From: Cristatella mucedo
Lineage: Eukaryota > Bryozoa > Phylactolaemata > Cristatellidae
Direction: 5' to 3'
Length of the DNA: 64,000 bases
Assembly: GCA_009760855.2 (NCBI GenBank)
Contig: WPIO01000098.1
Coordinates: 1,069,501 to 1,133,500 of the forward strand
The notes below the pieces were generated by a model. That model was not told the origin of the DNA and did not search any database. It saw only the letters and a program-made list of their open reading frames with translations. The translations under genes and the position numbers were made by a program. How positions within the stretch are numbered: position 1 is the stretch's first letter; each line of letters opens with the position of its first letter. This document shows positions 24,785-37,065 of this stretch, one piece after another.

Positions 24785-27700
24785 CTTCAAAAAACACAAG
24801 CAAACGACTATCAGTTACAGCAATATCGAAGCAGCAGCCCAAAAAGTTTACAGGAAAAATAAATCGTGCCATCATCATTTGATCTCTCAGTTGTGTTAGC
24901 TAATCAACCGCTTGCAGCAAACTCAATGCCAAATTAAAAAACAAGGCTCTTGTCCCTTAGGACTGTGGAAGCAGCAAAAGGTAAATGGCCATCCTTGGCC
25001 ATTAAGGAGGGATGCAGAAAATGCAAAACAGCATATTCAATAATGCCAACAATCCATTATTGCGATTGAGCCTAAAGTGTGTCATGCCGTTACTGACAGC
25101 AAGAAAAGGCTCAGACAGAATGGTGGCGCGAGAAGAGTCGGCACCAAGTGCAGAAGGGAATGAGTGGCTAAGCTGAGAATAGCAGCAGCAGCAGCAGAAA
25201 GTAGAGGCTAAAGAAAATCTTAAGGCAGAGCGCCCCTGCCATGCCATTGCTCTCAGATGAGGCTGCTGCTGCTAAAACTAGATATTGGGCCTAAATAGAT
25301 GACATTGCCATTTCGTGTACACACAGCGTCATGTCCAGTTGCGATCAGTAACTTATCAGAGCTGCTGCACAAACTCCTAATGTAATTAGCGAGTTGTTTG
25401 AGGCTTCTGCTGTAGTGCACCTACCACTAAAATTAAAGGCAAGCAGCACTTCATCTACACAAGCTAGAAAAATCATCAACACCCAGAAAAGTCACAGGGG
25501 CAAAGATTTTTCGGAGAGACGCCAAGGTCGAAGCCAGCCGATCTTAGGCCTACTCCATATAACAAGGATTCGGTGGACATCACTAGATTGTAAGAAAAAT
25601 ATTTTGCATAAGCACACATGTAATTGACGCGATAAATTACAATCACTACTGATCAGGCTTTTACCAGCAAATTCATAGGCTATATATATATATAGCCTAT
25701 GAACACCTTCCCAGCTACCACTAATTTCACTAATTGGTAGTCTTCAGAATGCACACCCAAAGTTTGTGCTAGGATCTAGTACACTAAATGACTTCATAAA
25801 CAGCTGGTACGTAAGGTGAGAGCTGGAAATGCTCACAGCCTCATTAGTACAAGGAAAAGCTTGCAGCTAATTCTGGTGTAAAATATCAAGTGCATAAGAT
25901 GTCACAGTTTTTTCCTGCACCTGCCGTTTCCAACAATGGCCGACTATAGAGTAGTAATTCATGCTGAACGGTCGCTCAACTACTTAGGCAAAACTCAGGT
26001 AAGGCTATCGTATTATTCTATTTCATACGTAATTCATTAGAAAATGGCAACATGGGCCGACAATTACAAATGTGCTCAATTTTTTTTTATGAATTATGAT
26101 TATTTAAAGCTAGACAAAAACCGTTATCGAGGCCAGTTTAAGTTATTATATGTGCATGTGAAAATTGTGTTGCAAACACCAACTGCTGATCAATGCATTA
26201 GTTGAACATCTGCTAAAATCATGAAAAAAATACTAGCTGATTGAACAGCCCCTTTTTAAAGCGACAGAAGAGCCTTTACGGCTATCACCGCCGCTTGCAG
26301 TGGCGATAAAGGATCGCCCACCACATAATTTGAACCCACAACCTCGGGGCAAAGGTTGCGAAAAGCAACCACCTTACTAAGTGAGCCATTACGGCTCACC
26401 ATATATATGCATAGAGCAGTCTGCAAACACTTGAGCAAATACACATGCCAAAAAATATGCTATAGATAGCAGGAAATGAACATACAACCTCACAAGTCAA
26501 TATTAACTAATCTCATGACACTCATTGTTCTATACGTACTCAAAAGAATCTGACAAAACGTTTTAAAGTATTTTTACTGCAAAGTGACCTGATTTTCCCT
26601 GTTCATGAGTAAATGGCCAATATTCTTTTAACTTTCATATCGGTAGCCTTTTATCGTTGCCACTTGCACTTACGAGATCCATTAGAGCTGCAAGATTGGT
26701 ATATGACTACAGCTGAAGCTGCAACAATCATGCAAGTGACCTGTTCAGCAGTATGCTTCTGTCTAACAGGTAGCCTCAGCCGTTTACCATACACCTTAAT
26801 TAGTAGCCATAGTTGCAGAAAATACTTGATTACTTGGTCGTACGACTGATCCCAAGATGTCCTAGTAGTCAGGCCAATACATCGACTATGTAGTACGGCA
26901 GCTATACGAGAGCTACCATATCATCATCGCACTCAAAAATTCATTAAAGCCAAAATGCTTTAATCTCAGCCAGCCTCAGTTGACTTATACGGTATAACTC
27001 TCCCGAAAACTTGCAAAGCTTTCTCAAATTTGCATTCAAACAAGACTGGAGTGCAGCACCGGTGATCATCGCCACCATCACAGCTTACCTTCGCAGCTCC
27101 TCGATAAGGCAAACGCTTTCCTTGACAGACAGCTTAATGTGCGGGAAACACGACTGCTCCAGGATCTGAGCCATTCGCTGCGGACGGCAAGTCACGTGCA
27201 TGTACAGCTCGCTGCTGGTGATGTATTCAATTCCGTTGCAGGTCACTACATACATTTTCAGTCCTTTGTCGTTCAGCACAGCTCTGCAATTGACAGCATT
27301 CCATGGCCAGAGGACAGGAGAAAACACTGCACGTGATCGGCTTGCATGTCCACAACAACTCGGCTGCCACTTATCCGTGACAACCGCAAGTGCCACGATG
27401 GCCAAGGACGAGGAAGAAGCAAGACGACGTTTCGGAAGACTCTCATGTGACTTCCGGAAACAGAGGTGCAATAATTAAACGTGGTCAGGCCAGTGTGAAC
27501 GGATGAGTTTTGATGAAAGGCGTCTAACGTTCGCAGGCAGAAAGAAGAGCCGAAAACTCACGCAAAAAAGAAATGGGAGTAGCTTTAATGTATGAGCGCT
27601 TAATTCCTCAAGTAAAAAACTACTTGAAACTTGAATTACGACAGGATTCGAATGCATAGATAGAGCTGTTGCAGCTGTGCTTCGGGCATTATCGAAAGTG

Positions 27701-30700
27701 CCAGATGCATCCGAGTTGCACAGTACGTGCCACGTGAGCTCACTTTCGACTGCAGGGGAATAAGCGAATTGGTGGGCCGAACACCCGAGTCGTACTGGCT
27801 TTAGAGCCTCTCAACATTCGCCCATACTAATCACTACCTGCTGAGAGCGTGTTGCCTACACCACCTTGCATCACACAGTTATCGCTTATCTGCGTTAGAA
27901 AATGGGCGAGTCCGATGTAAGCGGCAGATAGCTAGTGAGCTGCGGCAAGCGGTAAACAAGCGACTGGAGAAGCCAATGAAGATTAGCGACAACCAGTGGC
28001 CAGACGACCGCGAGTCGCAATTGGGTGCAGCATTTAAACAGGACACAGCCATTTTGACGACTGCAGCGGTAGCCCGGCGAACAGTCCACTGCAAGCTACC
28101 TAGGGGCCAGTCCCACAATCTAGTCTTAGCTGTCGTAGGACCTGGCTTTGCCTAGAGCCTTACCGTCTGTACAGATGACTCGTTCTCGATATGTGCGTCA
28201 CCCCATCACGGTCGTCATTCGTAAACTGAGACCAAAGCTCGCCGGCCTTGCTTGCTGATGCACCAAAAGTAGGATCCTGCAAAGGCGACAGCGAGGCACG
28301 GCTCGATTGTTCCCAGAATCTGCTTTCGTCGGCCCCAGCAACTGGACGCTGCCTGCTGCTGGTCCTTTGGCAGGTTGCAATACAGGGGCAGTCAAGCGAG
28401 CATAGCCAAAACGGTGCACAGGCTCAGTCGGAGTGGGGTAAGCGAGTCAGAGGCACATTAGCCAGCCTAAGACCGACTAGTATGCAGTAGAGTCCCAAGA
28501 AGATATGCTAAACGGAGAATTCTTAACAGCACTCACAAAGCAAGCAGCTGTCACGTCACGGCACCTTCGGCAATACGTAAAGCAGCTTCAGCAGCTGCCC
28601 GGAGATGAAGAAAAGCGAAAGAAAAATTGTGAGCACAAACACAACATCGAGTGAGTCTGCGACCCCAGCAGCACAGAAAGTTGCATGCCAAAAGTACCAC
28701 ACATTTTCTCGAATGTACGCACCTTTGAGCTCACATGGGGCCTATAATGTCTTGGGAGGATAGCACTGCTGCTGCTGAAGCTGCGGCCATTTGCTCTGTC
28801 TTCTAGAGCACCGGAAACAACGGCAGAGGTGGCAGTGCCTCCGTGAGCAATAACGAAACACGTCTCACAGTTAGAATATATCGCGCAGGACAGCTCAACG
28901 AGAATCTGGGCGACGTCGATTAGCCTCGGACCACTGGCATCCAAGAGACGAACAAGTTGGCGACCCTGAAGCAACCAGCGGAAATTTTTTGCAATCAATG
29001 ATGCACTTTAATGAATTTTCCAAGCCAGGATTGACTCAGGGGTGCCAACCCAACGGAGCGTGTGGCTGGAGGCAGCATAACGTGCGAACAACGTGGCCGC
29101 CACTGCCAACAATAACCAAAGGAGACCGCTGGCTTCTGGCTAAACTTTAGGTAGCTGAGGCCTCGATGCCGACTCGGCATAGCCCTACAAGAGCCATGCT
29201 GAAATGCTGCGTACCAGAATGCTAACATTTCTTATCGAATAAAAGCGTACCGTTATGAGCAAACAGAAGCTATCGAATAAGATATGGGCATTCTACAGTG
29301 CCACATTAGGCACGTAAATAGCTATACATTGACATTTTTACCGTGAGTTGACCATTAAAATTTTTCGAAAAATGAACGACGACCAAATCATAATTAGGTG
29401 CAAAAAATAAAGTTATTCAGACACTGTATAGCCCAGGTCTCTAAATACAATCTGCCTGCATATCTCCTGTTACCTTTGATCAGAACCTGATTGATCTGCT
29501 TGAAAATGTCATTCACTTCATGTTCACATCGGCACCGTTGTCCGGCCTGCCCACTTCCAGAAACAAGACATCGCTAAGCTTAGGACTAGCTAAGTGTAAG
29601 GTAACCGGCTAGTCCATTCACTCGTAGCATCCTATCTAGACTTCTAAAGCTAGCTAGTTGCAGGTGTGCCTGCCAGTGAAGTGAGCCTCTCACAGCTGGT
29701 ACAAAAATTGGCAGGTAGGCTAGTCTTCCTTTAATATTGCAAGCAGTGGGCATAAAACAATACTTTTTGGCGAGCTGCACTCAATCTCTACCTAGCAACG
29801 TGGCGAATATTCAAAGAGCTTAAAAGCTATTCGTATGTGTCTCCATGGTCTTTCTTGGGCTTACCTACCGAAAATTCTTCCCTTTCAAGTAACAGCTGCA
29901 TTGACTTGAATCCCAATGGTTGTGCGTCTAGCGAACGTGAATACCTTAGGCGACAGTGCCTTCAGCTCACATTTCCCAAAGTCTGAAACCCACTGCACAC
30001 TGACAAGGCATCGTGACCAATATTCATTAAACATATAATAAAAAGAAGCTAGCACATACCCGCTTCTCGCAGAGTTTATGCTGTCAATGTGAACTATCCC
30101 TTGTGCGACAGTGAGGGTGGACGTTGATAATGCCAAGACTAACCAATTGACCAGCTTTTTTTCCAACATATGGAAAGCGCCAAGAAAGTAATTACAATCA
30201 TCTACGGTGCTGCATAAGTTTTTTGCGTAATTCTTATTGGGTAAATATGGAAAAAATAGAAAATATTTCGTAAACTGGAACCTATATACCACCGACTTAC
30301 TTCGAGATACTGCTAGTGACAGCTGACCTATGACCTACTGCTCAAAGTGATGAAGGGAACCGTACGCACTCAGTGCTGTAAACCCAGTTGACCTAGCACA
30401 ACACTCTCTGGACACTCGCCAATAAAAATAAAGAGCACAGCCAACTTAATTAGTCTCACTTTTTCATTAAGTGTTTTAGGTTTGCTGCCTCAGGATGGCA
30501 GACCTTGCAGACACTCAGCATGTCTGGAGTTCGAAGCTGTGTTGCCACCCTATACAGTTCAGGCACATGCAGTCTGCATCGACCCGGAAGGAGCTATAAG
30601 ATAGAAACCGAAGAGGTCGCTCTGCAATCGGAAATTTCGGGAAATTCTTCTGCAGTTCTAAGCATCAAAATGAACAATGTGAGTATAACAATCACTTATC

Positions 30701-33700
30701 TTCAACAGCAGCCATGACCAGCTGAAGCAAGCATTTAACCCATGAAACAGGCACATACTTGGCCTATGCATGCGCATGAGTACACGTCCGCAACAGGTTT
30801 GTTTATACGTACACGTGGAAGTGCAGGGAGTTCACAGAGCATGTTGCGTATGTCCTACCATGGACTAGCCCCCTACATCACGGAGTAATAGCTCTACCAT
30901 AACAGATATGTGCCAGGCGAAGTAGGTAAAGAATACATGACCCATTCCTCTCTGGTTGCTTTCAAACTAGGCACTGGAAGCTTACGTCGAAAGTAAAACC
31001 CAGGATGTGGGCAGTGAAGCATCTCTGGTGACACACTCGATGCATTTCGATGGCCACAGAGTCTGCCCAGCGGCCGAAATCACCAGCTCCAGCTCCGCCG
31101 TAGGTATGTGGAGCTATTCCAGCAAGGCAAGCGGCAAAGGCTTGGTTGGGCAGCTGGAGGAGTTCGGGCCTGCAAAGACGGCAAAACGCTACAAGTCGAC
31201 GAAACACAGTGAGAGAAGAACACCGTTAGTGACAGAGTCACTGACAGCACCTGCCGATGCCTGAAGCGTGCAAGCACATGCTGCCCTTACTGGTGACCGA
31301 GCTACAATTTTAAGCTGGTCACCCCTGCAGGGCGATCCAAACTGGATCTCCACGCCAGGCCAGTGCAGGGATTACTCACCACCCGCCTAGAGGCAAGCAA
31401 CCAGGGCTGCAAGAGACACGCGTGCGACCTCTCCCCATCCACATACCTGAGTAATCGCAGTGATGTCACGTTGAAGCAAGCAGTACAGCCATAGTCAACG
31501 GCTAATACCTATGCAGAGAAACGAAAGAATGGCGTCAGTGACGTCATGTGAGGCGATAAGTGCATTCACGAGCTTCACTGACAGCCTGTGTACTTGCAGC
31601 ACTGCCATTCCAGCGCTGTTACTGCAGCTTCTGCAGCGCGCTTCACCGGGCAGCGGCAGCAGCTGGGCACGCACCTGAACGCGCCCCGCCTCAGGCACGG
31701 CGACGATAATGGCGCGGTACCAGAGGCTAGGCCAAAACTGAGCGGCACACATCAGGCCGACTTTAGCAATCGCTGTTGATACCACACTGCTCACGTGAGT
31801 AGTCCCGGCATAAGTCTCTCTAGAAGGACAGAAATGAAACTTTTAAACAAGCAGCTCTCTCGCATGGAGCATGCCTCCAAGCGCAGACTCATTTGAGGAC
31901 AAGCGTGCATTAGCACGAGTGACCTATGCATGTATGTACCTTCGTCTGTAGCTCCACAAAGTCATAAAGACCATGTGGGTGTTACGCAGGAGAGCTTTGT
32001 ATAGCCCACTCACAGCCTAAGCGGCTTTCTGTGCGCATTCGGTACCCAGCAGACTTCGTCTCACGCAACAAAGAGAAAAATGGAAGCATAGCAGAGTCAG
32101 GAGAGCTGTTGAGGTAGTGAGTAGCATAGATGTAACAGCTCAGGACTGCTGAAAAGGATGTGCCATAGTCGGCAGTAGGAGAGTAGTTATCGTTGCGTGA
32201 GAATTCTGAAAGCGAGTTCCAGAGTCTAGGACCTGCAGAGCTAAATCTTCTGTCACCAACTGTCTTTAAGCGGAGTAATGGGACAGCTAATTTATTGTCC
32301 ATTGAGGGCTCGAACAGGATGAAACTGATGCAGCAGTTCAGCTAGGTATGAAGGAGCCAAGCCGGGGCAGGCCTCGTGGGTCAGCCAAAGAACTTTGCTC
32401 TGTATCCTTTGCTCAACCAGTAACCATCCTAGGTCTTTCAGCAAAGGAGACACGTGCTCAAACCGCTGGGACTTGAAGACCAGCCTTGCAGCCATATTCA
32501 TTGTCTGCTTTAGTGGCATAATAGCTTTCTTTGGCAGCCCAACCAAAAGGGAATTACAATAATCAAGCCGAGGCAGAACTAGAGAGCAAGTTAAATTTTT
32601 TTACAAGCCACTGTGGGAGACAGCTCCTAATCTTGGACAGGGATCGCTTGTGAACTCATGCAAAACTAACAAAAAATGCCCTATTTACTAGTATAACCAA
32701 ATAGCTACAAACAGTTGCTCCAGGAATACTCAGGCTAGGTAACTTCGAAATAATATTCTGGAGACTTGTCTAAATGGGATCGGCTTCCATCACTGAGAGC
32801 TCCGTGTTGAAGACCGTTGCTGAATAAATGGTCATGCCAGCTTTGGGCACACCTACCTCAGCTTATCCATAAGGTCAGTGAGTGCTGCGACGGCACCTTT
32901 GTCGGCTAGCTGCAAATGGAGCTGCGAGGGAGACTCGATCCAGGTCACCCGCACTTTGACCAGCTGCCGCTGGGCTGCTGCCGAGGACACTAGAGCCACT
33001 CTGCCAGCAGAGGTGTTGCCTGGCAGGCTCGAAACGGCAGCAGCAGCAGCCGAGCACCCAGCATCTCCAAGCTTCTGCGATGACACCACTGTAGGAGCAT
33101 TAGCCTTGCAAGCTGAGGCTGTCAGTGCACGAGAGGCAGCAGCATCGGCACGAGATCTCTTATCTAGCTGGTGATTGCTGACAGAGGCTGAAGTCGCCGG
33201 CATGGCAGCGAAGTGCACTTTTTCTGAAAGAGAAAACAAGTGAGCAGCTGCAAACGGGTTATCGCCAAGCAGAGGGTGGTAGCCACTTGCCTGAAGAGAA
33301 AGCAGAGGAATGATGTCACGAGGTAAGCAATGCCGAGCAAGGCTAAACCTTTTGCCAGTTTATGGAAAAGCCACAGAATCAAACTGCTGTTGCTGCTGCA
33401 ACAGCACTGCTGCTGGGATTACCAGCCACAAGAATTGTCAAACTTTGTGCACACCCTTAACGTATTCATATTGCAACGAAAAACGGCAAGTACATGGCTA
33501 ATGAGCATTCTTTGCAATGACACTGATCTCAGTTACGGCTATTTTGAACATCCCATTATCAAGACAAAATATATTTGTCGGTATATGCTGCCAGTGCATG
33601 CACTAGCCGACAAGAACCAAGATCACCGCAGAGCAAGCAGTAGCGTCTTGCGAATCGTAAGCTCATGCTGTCTTTGTCAGCACAGAGGCGACCTGCTGCC

Positions 33701-35548
33701 TCGGTAGACGGCAATTGCATACTTTGCGATTTACTCTATACATCGGATTTTAAAGGAGTGTAGTTTGATGAAAAGAAATTGCTGCCGGATTCCCGTGCCC
33801 TGAAACAGCACCTGACATAGAGGACTACTATACAGTAATATGATACCGAGTTCAGAGAACATACAACGAGAGATATTTAGCATTCAGTGCAACACATTAT
33901 AATGGATAGGAATCATTGGCTAATGATCCATTAAAAGCATACTTGCTCGGTTATTAAAGAGTTTGCATCGCGTTTCTTGTAGACAGTCATGTGCCCAGTT
34001 ATGCTTCATACCCGACCTATCCGGTCATGGGCAGAAACGTGCTGCTTCCCTATGACAATTTATGGAGCACCTCGAATTCTCTCAACTACCTTGCTACATC
34101 TATTCGTGACATCCGCACGAGGGTGGCTTTTATTTTCTTAAATTAAATGATGATAACACTAACTTACTAGTTACGGACCAATCAATTGTGATTCTGAAAT
34201 TCGAAAGGGTAATGCTCAAAATCGTCTCCGCCAGCATATCTCCTGTTGAATCGGCACAAAATCTTGGTGTAATGTTCAAACTGGCCTTTCGTTAGACGAT
34301 CACATCGGCTCCACAATTAAGTCTGCCTACTTTCAGCTACACAAGGTTGCTATAATCAGGGCTTGCTTAGATAAAGATACCACGTTTAAGTTGGTCCATA
34401 CATTTGTGACACCTTGTCTTGACTTCTGTAACTCACTGCCTGCTGGCCTGCCGGCATGTGCAATCAGGGATTATAGCTAGTGCAAAACTCTGCAGCTAGG
34501 CTTCTCTGTCGTAAGCCTTGCAGTTGCCACACCGCACCACTTTTCGCCGACCTGCACTGGCTCCCAGTCAAGCAACGGCTCGATTTAAAGGTTTTGCTGA
34601 TCAACTTTAGGTTCCTTCATTTTATGGCTCCAGTTTATATCTCAGATCTACTTCCCCAACCAGTCAAGCACCGCACTACCTGTTTTCTGAATCTATTTGT
34701 TTACCTATACCTCGTACAAACCTCAAATCCTCTAGAGAACCTGCATTTAGTTCGTATGCTCCGAAAGCCTGGAACTCACTCCCAACTTTCGTCACTACAT
34801 CCCCTGACTTGACCAAATTGAAAAGAATTTCAAACGAACCTATTTTTTAGGAGAGCATTTAGTGGGTCTCTGTGATTAGTCCTTAATAATAATAATAATA
34901 ATAATAATACTGTCTTTCACGTTATTTATCTTCGTGTCGTTCATAATCCTTCATGTGCTTATCCGTGCTGAAACTGTGCATGCTACCACTTACCGCACTT
35001 GCATGCTGATCCTGAGCGTCTCACCCTAACCATGTTATTGATGTGGTTTATCAAGCACGATACAACTCACTATTTGATAGCGTTACCTTTGCAGCAAATG
35101 TAAAGCATCTAGAAAGAGATGGAGTTCTCTGAGGAGGCTTTGTCAAGTGCATTATTATTATTGTTGTTGTTGTAGCATAAATTTAGGGTTGCACATAAAT
35201 AAACTATAAAATAATATAAATTGTATCTCAATATTCTCAAACGTCACTGGCCAACACTCAATTATTTTCACCACGAACAGCCTACATCAAAAATCTGCTT
35301 TTAGAAGCAACACGCATCGACAGACACAGCGCTTGTCAAGGTGGCAACAAAGTAAAGCGCAAGTAATGCTCCATTGTAGGCAGCAATATACAGACACATG
35401 CTGCACTTGCACTCCCAGCCGAAAGAAGCAGCTAGCCTCCTACCTTTCAGATTACTTACGGTGAGTAGGACGAAGCTGCTGCACTGCTATCTCTTTGTTT
35501 TTCCACTTTATTTTTCTCAGTCTGCCTGCGCGTCTCTGTCTGCGTCTA

Positions 35549-35606
<58 letters not shown>

Positions 35607-35834
35607 GTCTCTGTCTCTCTGTATCTATTTGTGGCTGTGTCACTAGTCACTTTGTCTCTCTCTGTCTCTCTCTGTCTCTCTATGTCTCTCTCTCTCTCTC
35701 TCTCTCTTTGTCTCGCTCTGTATTCCTTTGCCTCTATCTCCCCTTCTCTGTCTCTGTCTCTCTCTCCATTCGCCACTCTTGCTCTCTCTCTCTTTCTCTG
35801 AATCTCTCTGTCTTCTTTTCTCTTTGTCAGTCTC

Positions 35835-35867
<33 letters not shown>

Positions 35868-36792
35868 CCCGTGTCTCTATCAGTCTCTCTACAGGTGTCT
35901 CGTTCCGTCTCTCTCTCCATCTCCGTATTTCTGTCACTGCCTCATCACCTCCATCTCTTTGTCTCAGTACCTATTTCTCTATCGTCTTTTTCTCCGGCTA
36001 TCACTCGACTTCTCCCATCTCCCTCTCTCCCTCTTGCTCTCACACTCTTAACACGGTAAAGGGCAGTTGAAGACCGGTGCTATCCTCATGGGTAGATGAA
36101 AATCAATCTGCAGGTCTTATGCCTCTCTGGCTATTGCTTAGTTGCTGTGTTTACGTCTCTTTCCCTCTCCCTCTATCTGTCTCTATCTGTCTTTCTTTCT
36201 TGGACTCTCTCTCTCACCTCTTTTCTCCGTCGGTCACCGTCTCATTCTCTCTGACGCTTAATATTCAACACTGTATCTCTCTCAATGTCTCCATTTCTGT
36301 CCCTCTCCGTCTCTCCCGTCCCCCTCTTTCCTCTCTCCATCTCACTCATACCAGAGGGTGGAGGCCGGCTGACGGCCGGTGCCGACGTCGTGGGCCAATA
36401 AAGGCAAGTATGCAGTTCTTCTACCTCTCTGGCAATTGATCAGACATTGTCTCTCTCTCTCTCCCGCTCTCTCCCTCTATTTGCCTCCTTCCACCGCCTC
36501 CTCCCTGTCTGTCTTTCTTCTGTCTGTCTCTCTTCTGTTACTGTATCTCTTTATTTTGTCACGGTCTCTCTTTGTCTCTCTCTTTTCTGTCACTCAGTCT
36601 CCTTCTGTCTCCCTCTCTCTCTCTCTCTGTCTTTCTTTGTCTCTTTCTCTCACTATGTCTCACTCTCTGTATGCCACCCTCTCTTTCTCTGTCTGTGTCT
36701 CCTCTGTCTCACTCTCTCACTCTCTCTACCTCTCTCTTTCCATTTCTCTCCACTTGCTCTCTTATCTTTCTTTCTCCGTCTCGGTTTCTCTC

Positions 36793-36853
<61 letters not shown>

Positions 36854-37008
36854 CCTCTCCCTGTGCTGCTTTTTTCACCTTCTCTTCGTTTCAGTTTCTC
36901 TCTTGGTTGTTTTCTCTCCGTCGCTCTAGCCGTCTCTTTTCTCCGTCTTGCTGTCGATTTTTCTCTATGTCGCCGTCCCTCCTCTCTCCTATCTCTCTCT
37001 CTCTCTCT

Positions 37009-37065
<57 letters not shown>

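Noticed and set aside
25002-25247. 81-codon minus-strand frame with poly-Cys, similar in block B
   Set aside because: Poly-Cys comes from a CTG repeat; no acceptor or donor fits, and exons 10 and 11 are already in phase.
27200-27478. Plus-strand 92-codon frame
   Set aside because: It is the antisense of exon 10 and its upstream intron.
27879-28118. 79-codon minus-strand frame between exons 9 and 10
   Set aside because: Exons 9 and 10 join in phase without it, and its block B counterpart does not preserve the frame.
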